Source: Labia minor
Taxonomy: Eukaryota; Arthropoda; Insecta; Dermaptera; Spongiphoridae
NCBI GenBank assembly: GCA_963082975.1
Contig: OY720346.1
Location: 24,298,720 to 24,362,719, forward strand
DNA length: 64,000 nucleotides
Reading direction: 5' to 3'
Shown piece after piece: positions 58,660 through 64,000 of the stretch. The position numbers and the translations under genes are program-made. Within the stretch, counting starts at the first letter, position 1; every line of letters begins with the position of its first letter. The notes beneath the pieces were generated by a model. That model did no database searches and was not told where the DNA came from. It saw nothing but the letters and a program-made list of their open reading frames with translations.

Positions 58660-58855
58660 AATAAATGGAGGTATCCGCCACATGCCATTAGAGCTCAAGC
58701 GTGAAATTGCGCTTGTGGGGGGCAAGTGCTTTTTGTTGGCCGACTATTGCTTAATTCGATCTGACAGCGTCAAATGCATTCGTTGCATTCATCGCATGCA
58801 CCGAGATGCACTTCCAGGGCAGCTTTATGCTACCGTTATCATGATTATAATTTTA
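58660..58855 (+). other. GC-elevated island with a short protein-like frame
   Basis: A plus-strand ATG at 58682 opens MPLELKREIALVGGKCFLLA, then DYCLIRSDSVKCIRCIHRMH, RDALPGQLYAT before running into AT-rich sequence. It is rich in basic residues and cysteines, with no recognised domain. A donor is lacking where composition changes (about 58840). Either a real exon or an island of other function. Confidence 0.25.
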
Positions 58856-58992
58856 ATCAAGTATGAAAATAATTTCATATACTCTTATATATATAAATAT
58901 GATAGAAAATGATAAATCTGTTATTATGGTAAGAATTTCTGAACAAATTTTTTTTTATTATAAACAATAGCAAGTATTTTATTAAAAAATAA

Positions 58993-59471
58993 CTAGTTGC
59001 TCAAAGCGCCTTCGGCGCTCCTCACACGTAGACGGGGGCTCCGCCCCCTGTACCCCCGAGTGGTACATAGTATTTGGTTGAAAAGGTTTTCATCCATTTT
59101 GTTTCAAACAGTATATTACATAAAACATTCATTTCTTTTTGTGTTCTTATTTAAAATATATTTAATTTAATTAGTATTAAATTATATATTAGCGGACCAG
59201 TGTGAGAGCCCTCACACGCAAAGAAATTGAAACGCAAAAGATTGAAAAATATTATAAGATATAAGAGAGGCACTGGATGTGACGTCAAAAATAATAAAAA
59301 GTAAGAAAAAAAATATTTTTTCACCTTTCTCAAAAAGTATTTATTGTTTTCCAATAAATTTCACGCTATTAATAGATTAGCCCGAGTGCTATCAAATGGC
59401 ATTGGAATGGCCCAAATCGCTTAAGTCGTTTAGGATGAGTATGTGAAAGAACTGTCTTTTAAATATATAGA
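58993..59471 (-). mobile_element. Complete non-autonomous Helitron, copy H2
   Basis: On the minus strand it begins TCTATATATTTAAA at 59471 (preceded by A) and ends with the hairpin AGCGCC-GAA-GGCGCT, a short spacer and CTAG at 58993-58996 followed by T: the canonical A/TC...CTRR/T insertion. A second palindrome GGGGGCTCCGCCCCC lies just inside the hairpin. A TGACGTCA site is at 59280-59287. At 479 bp it cannot encode a Rep/helicase. It shares its 3' 200 bp with H1 (13141). Confidence 0.92.
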
Positions 59472-59474
59472 TAT

Positions 59475-59650
59475 TAAATGTATAGATGGTATGAATAAAT
59501 ATTTGCATTTTAATTTATTTTTTTTTTTTTGTTTATAGATCAATTAGAATTTTATGATGTAGACACTCCTTGAACATTTTTTATTATTTTGTAATTTAGA
59601 AACTAAATTTATAATACAAACTATTTAGTAAATAAATGTTTATTTGTTAT
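59475..59650. other. AT-rich non-coding stretch
   Basis: No features recognised. Confidence 0.6.
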
Positions 59651-59661
59651 TTATTTTAACA

Positions 59662-60572
59662 TAGTGATTCTCAACCTGGGCGATTATTTGACTATATGCT
59701 TTTGGGGGGCGATAAGTTATTTTTGGGGGGCGAAATCACTTTCAACTCTAAATAAGTTGACCTGTGGCCAGGCGCAGAACCGACCGATGACTTGAAATAA
59801 ATTAATTTCCAGCTACAGAAACAATTTCAAATAATTTTAATATATCCATTAATGTAATAAAAACAGATATGGATATAACATAAATATTTTTAATTTTATT
59901 TTATTTATAATATATAATTAGGAGTTGGCTGTGACCTCATATAATTTTAAATTAAGAAAAAACTAATGAAAATGATTTTCTCGGGGATAAAACCTATACA
60001 AAGTGCATGATTTGTGGAGATATGTAAAAAATTTCCGGTTTCCGGATATACACCAAAAGTTGATCAATTCATCGTACTGATGCATTAAGTAAATACACCA
60101 AATTTCATTAAAATCCATTGAGCCGTTCAAGCTGTACACAATCTATATGGACACACAGCAGACGAACGGACGGACAGACATCATGCTAAAAATACTTTTT
60201 TCTGTTAAGAAAATGCATGATTCGTGGAGATATGTAAAAATCTCCACATGTGAAATTTGGTGTGAAAACAATACCTCCCTATTACTATCGTCGGTCGGTA
60301 AAAAAAAGGTAAGATGATTTTGCGATCAGGCTTTTAAACATTTCCGCTTTATTTCAATTTTTTTCAGTATGGTTCTAAAAAAAAGGTAAGATGATTTCCC
60401 GATCAGGTTCTGAAACTCGATTTTTCAATATGGCTCTAAGTATCACTAAGTGTACCTACCTTATATTAGGGATTAATCATGCAATTTTTATCCGTTAAAA
60501 TTTATAGGGGGGCAAAATATGAAGCCGGTCTTACGAAGTGGGCGTTTGGTCCAAAGAGGTTGAGAAACGATA
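59662..60572. mobile_element. hAT-like MITE carrying a nested family A insertion
   Basis: The left end TAGTGATTCTCAACCTGGG and right end (inverted) TATCGTTTCTCAACCTCTT match hAT elements with TTCTCAACC termini. A near-perfect 8-bp target duplication flanks it (TTTTAACA at 59654-59661, TTTTATCA at 60573-60580). Subtracting the nested copy A5 leaves about 361 bp. GGGGGGCGA runs lie inside the left end. No transposase frame. Confidence 0.8.
59753..60302 (-). mobile_element. Family A (HINE-like) element, decayed copy A5
   Basis: Minus-strand copy inside the hAT-like MITE. Both ends are present (TAAGTTGACCTGTGGCCAGG on the left, CGTCGGTCGGTAA on the right). It has an internal deletion that removes one CRE site and changes the other to TGACCTCA. 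The hairpin arm is mutated (CAGGCG). It is the most degraded full-span copy. Confidence 0.88.
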
Positions 60573-60579
60573 TTTTATC

Positions 60580-61570
60580 ACATCATTTTGGTCACAAATA
60601 CATATTTAGTTGAATTAGGCCTAAAAAAAATACTTTAACATAACAATATCTGACAACAGAAACTATTCCGACTGTTTTCAAGCTAATAAAAAATTAATTA
60701 TAAATTATTATTAAATAAATAAATGATATTACTAAATAGATGACGAATTTTAAATTTTATTATAGCTCATTATTTTTAATAAAATTTTGTTTTTATTAAT
60801 TTAAATAGGATTTTCATAAGATTATTAAACAAAAAAAACGAAATTAATAGAAATAAATATTTAAAAAAACGGGAGTGTAAATTTTAAGTAAGTTATCACT
60901 TATCAAGTTTTTTGTGGTATATAAATAATTGTTAATTTGCATGTCAAATTTTTTAATAAAATAACAAAATTTGTTGTTATATTAACCAAAGAAAAAAATC
61001 CAATTTTGAAATTTTATGTATAACTAAAAAATATATAAAAATTCTTCATTTAATTAAAATTAAAAAAAAAAATTATCTAAAAAAAAGTTTAAATACACCA
61101 CTTTTACATGTTTTACACTTAAAAAAACATATATAAATAGTATATTAAAACAATTTACTATAATAATTTAATATAGCTTTAGTCATTTTTAAACAAAATA
61201 ATTAATTTATTCCTAGGCGTTACAGCAGGTCCAAACCTGATTAATTAGATTAAATAGATAATATTTACATTATATTTTAGCAAGGGTTATACTATATAAT
61301 TTACTGGATAGGTTTTTCGGTGTTGGAAGGGATACAATCGTGTGCCACATTATATACAAGTATACACCCAATTACTAGTTCCGTGAATGTTGATTAATAC
61401 ATAAATAAGTTTATAATTTCTATTCTAAGTAAATCACATTTGACCTGTGATAAATTCATTATCATTGAAGATCATTTATGTCGAAAATGTTTATCTCATT
61501 ATTTATAGATATCGATTGAGATCTTATATCGAGTTGTTCTTTGTGACTTTGCCAAAATCTAAAGCCAACT
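60580..61570. other. AT-rich stretch; probable 3' untranslated region at its right end
   Basis: AT-rich with no other genes. If the minus-strand exon at 61579-61872 is terminal, the bases just below 61579 would be its 3' UTR. A clear AATAAA was not located. Confidence 0.4.
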
Positions 61571-61578
61571 TTCCCCAC

Positions 61579-61872
61579 TCAATCTAATCTCGTCCATGGA
61601 TTCATGATGGTTGTGATTATCATGTCTCGGGGACGATTGACAATCATTTCCGAGATTTGTGGCGTTAAATGGGAATTAACATTGGTGTATTTTGTAACGG
61701 GTGTTGAGTGGCCAACACCCGTCCCCGGCGCCGATGTCGCCATGACCTCTGACTTGCTTATGCCCACACGTACACCGCCCAATGCACAGACAATAAGGAA
61801 GAAAATGACCATTGTGCAACGCCATTTCTTCCAGATGGTCTCATCGTGTTCGAAATCGATCTCTACATTTGG
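61579..61872 (-). CDS. Terminal coding exon of a single-pass membrane protein, unidentified
   Basis: The best coding exon in the window. Behind a pyrimidine-rich acceptor (TTCTTTCTTCGAATTCAATTAAG read on the minus strand falls at 61873-61895, AG at 61873-61874) the frame is open for 97 codons and ends in TGA at 61579-61581; GC content drops at that stop. The product has an acidic start (IDFEHDETIWKKWR), one clear membrane segment (CTMVIFFLIVCALGGVRVGI), then about 60 residues rich in T, S, P and N ending TTIMNPWTRLD. The KKWR before the segment suggests a cytoplasmic N side. Upstream exons would lie above 62 kb. No ATG is present, which fits a 3' exon. Family not recognised. A plus-strand frame over the same bases is a shadow. 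Confidence 0.6.
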   Translation of the reverse strand, partial: PNVEIDFEHDETIWKKWRCTMVIFFLIVCALGGVRVGISKSEVMATSAPGTGVGHSTPVTKYTNVNSHLTPQISEMIVNRPRDMIITTIMNPWTRLD

Positions 61873-61939
61873 CTTAATTGAATTCGAAGAAAGAAAAGTA
61901 AAGTTCAATTACATCTGTTCATTAAAGAAATCCTAGAAA

Positions 61940-62305
61940 CATATTTTATCCAGACTTTTTTTTATTTTATTTTTTATTCATGTATAGGTTTAGTTGAATA
62001 AGAGAAACTTGACAGCGTAAAGAATAAATTAAATTAGTTTAGGGAGAAGAGTGAAAGAGAGAGGGAGAAAGGAGGCGATGTTTCGAATTGAATCCTAATG
62101 ATATGTCAATAGTGATGATAGAATGATACTTTTATTTAAAGATTCTCTACTGAATTTAAAAGAAAAAAAACTTTATTCAAAATTAATACTATTCAGCATG
62201 CCCTTACAATATTAGAAGAAAATAATTTAATTTTGTTACATATAATTCAAAAAATAAAATATAAAAATATTAATGAATTTATTTTTAAAATGTTATATTC
62301 TTTTT
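61940..62305 (-). other. AT-rich sequence, likely intron
   Basis: No features other than a purine-rich patch at 62040-62080. By position it would be the intron before the exon at 61579-61872. Confidence 0.4.
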
Positions 62306-62613
62306 TTACTCATAAATATATAAAAGGTTGTAATTAAATCAGGTATTAGTATCAAAATTTAACTCTAAAATACATAATTTTTATCCAAGAGAGACATAGT
62401 CCATGCCATTAAAGGAAAGGATATATTGAAAATAAATATATTTTTTTTATTATTTTTTTTTATTATATTTTTTTATTATTTTTATAAATATATAAAAGGT
62501 TGTAATTAAATCAGGTATTAGTATCAAAATTTAACTCTAAAATACATAATTTTTATCCAAGAGGGACATAGTCCATGCCATTAAAGGAAAGGATATATTG
62601 AAAATAAATATAT

Positions 62614-63255
62614 TTACCGACCGACGATAGTAAGGGAGGTATTGTTTTCACACCAAATTTCACATGTGGAGATTTTTACATATCTCCACGAATCATGCAT
62701 TTTCTTAACAGAAAAAAGTATTTTTAGCATGATGTCTGTCCGTCTGTCCGTCCGTATAGATGTGTACAGCCTGAACGGCTCAACCGATTTTGATGAAATT
62801 TGATATATTTACTTAATGCATCAGTGGGATGAATTGATCAACTTTTGGTGCAAATCCGGAAACCGGAAGTGGTAGTATTAGCGATCGACGATAGGAAGAG
62901 AAGGGTTATTTTCACACCAAATTTCACATGAGGAGATTTTTTTACATATCACCACGAATGTATTGGTTTTATCCTCGGGAAAAATCATCTTCATTATGTT
63001 TTTCTTAATTTAAAATTATATGACGTCACCCAGCCCTTCATGACGTCACAGCCTCCTTATTATGTTCACGGGCAACGCCGGCTACTTCAGCTATATATTA
63101 TAAATAAAATAAAATTACAAATATTTATGTTCTATCCATATCTGTTTTTTATTACATTAATAGATATATTAAAATTATTTGAAATTGTTTCTGTAACTAG
63201 AAATTAATTTATTTCAAACCGTCGGTCGGTTCGGACCTGGTCACAGGTCAACTTA
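62614..63255 (+). mobile_element. Family A (HINE-like) element, full copy A6
   Basis: Full plus-strand copy of about 642 bp with intact left terminus, GTCC microsatellite at about 62736-62755, two CRE palindromes, CGTCGGTCGGTTCGG repeat, and terminal hairpin GACCTG-GTCA-CAGGTC at 63234-63249. It shares the GGGCAACGCCGGCTACTTCA block with A3, which marks a subfamily. The junctions are within T-rich sequence, with no target-site duplication visible. Confidence 0.93.
63021..63048. promoter_or_regulatory. Paired CRE/ATF palindromes in A6
   Basis: TGACGTCA at 63021-63028 and 63041-63048, starts 20 bp apart. Confidence 0.5.
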
Positions 63256-63444
63256 TTTTTTATTATTTTTTTTATTATATTTTTTTATTATTTTTATAAA
63301 TATATAAAAGGTTGTAATTAAATCAGGTATTAGTATCAAAATTTAACTCTAAAATACATAATTTTTATCCAAGAGAGACATAGTCCATGCCATTAAAGGA
63401 AATGATATTTGAAAAAAAATATATTTTTTTATTATTTTTTTTAT

Positions 63445-64000
63445 ATTGTATATATACATGAAGAAAAATTAAAAATAGAGAATATTATTATTATTATTAT
63501 AGAAAAATTCCATAATATTTATAGATCTTGAATCCAAAATATAAAATTGAAAAGATTATTATTAACATAATTCAAAGCAATGTAATAGTAAAAAGATTAT
63601 AAAAAAATATATTTGAGTGACTAAACATGCATATGATTGATGGGCAAGGATAATTTGTGTGAGATTGAATATTGATGAATTGATTGAAGATAGTAAATAA
63701 GAATAAGAATAAAATAAATTTTAACTTTCAATCTTTATTCAGGTCTGTAAGTGACTAAATAATTAACTAAATACTTCTAAACTCTTTATTTATTTTATTT
63801 ATTTTTTTTAAATTATAAATTATTCTAAAATAATAAAAATTGTAAATAACTATTTAAAAATTAATTTTCATCAAAGATAAGTTGTTTCATTTTAATAATA
63901 AAGGGTTAAAAATAAAAAGGATAAATTTATAAAAATATTAAACAAGTTTGCATTATCTAAAAAAAAATTAAATATTTCCGAACACATTAAAAGAGACCTT
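63445..64000. other. AT-rich non-coding stretch
   Basis: (ATT)n at about 63484-63500; otherwise plain AT-rich sequence to the window end. Confidence 0.6.

Larger units (their letters stand above)
62312..63440 (+). repeat. Three-unit tandem repeat (172-bp unit) interrupted by copy A6
   Basis: Unit 1 is 62312-62483, unit 2 is 62484-62613 plus 63256-63295, unit 3 starts at 63296 and decays near 63440. Each has TAAAAGGTTGTAATTAAATC and GACATAGTCCATGCCATTAA followed by a T-rich part. Unit 2 without the insert is about 170 bp, so the family A element landed cleanly in its T-rich part. Confidence 0.9.

Noticed and set aside
61604-61936. 110-codon plus-strand frame opposite the membrane-protein exon
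   Set aside because: The minus strand has the acceptor, the stop at the composition change and a convincing membrane segment; the plus frame is its shadow and has no splice context.

Overview
This looks like a gene-poor piece of a very AT-rich animal nuclear genome, most likely an arthropod. The evidence is a canonical eukaryotic tRNA-Lys(CTT) with a Pol III T-run terminator, RTE-type LINE relics, hAT, mariner and Harbinger-like DNA transposons, Helitrons, tRNA-derived SINEs, many microsatellites and exon-like islands bounded by AG/GT splice signals. The AT content and repeat style would suit a parasitic copepod, but that is a guess. There are no bacterial-type operons, long ORFs, CRISPR arrays or ribosomal RNA genes. 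Nearly all open frames of 60-110 codons are chance AT-rich frames or frames inside repeats.

Layout. 1-5 kb: a microsatellite-bearing element (family B), an inverted-repeat MITE (T2a) and a fragment of a second MITE (T1a). 6.5-7.1 kb: an unidentified candidate exon and the 3' end of an RTE LINE. 7.9-10.7 kb: tRNA-like SINE heads, a full T1 copy and a GC-rich island with a possible presequence-coding exon. 13.1-14.1 kb: a Helitron end against an RTE relic that keeps a YxDD-type motif. 15.4-19.9 kb: family A, family B and Helitron copies with long CATA and ACAG microsatellites. 21.5-22.7 kb: a complete T2 MITE and a family A fragment. 25.8-28.7 kb: a Tc1/mariner-superfamily relic, a SINE and a convincing exon-like island at 27.96 kb. 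30.3-31.5 kb: a Harbinger-like MITE and a SINE. 33.9-39.6 kb: a perfect hAT MITE, a 0.5-kb sequence copied 4.8 kb away between 54-bp direct repeats, and a 1.34-kb TIR transposon with iterated subterminal motifs. 40-47 kb: further candidate exons, one MITE and one LINE scrap. 49.5 kb: tRNA-Lys. 51-64 kb: four family A copies, a hAT with a transposase remnant, a deleted mariner, a complete Helitron, a hAT with a nested insertion, and the best protein-coding exon of the window (minus strand, 61.6-61.9 kb, a membrane protein).

Most notable biology. A high-copy non-autonomous family (A; six substantial copies plus four fragments) combines subterminal inverted repeats (ACCGACCGACG), an internal GTCC-type microsatellite, a hairpin near one end and insertion into T runs. 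Together these resemble Helentron-associated elements (HINEs). Five copies carry two perfect TGACGTCA (CRE/ATF) palindromes whose starts are exactly 20 bp apart. One copy sits in a tandem array whose uninterrupted neighbour unit gives a built-in empty site. I computed no statistics and made no database search; family names rest on termini, target duplications and recognisable protein motifs.
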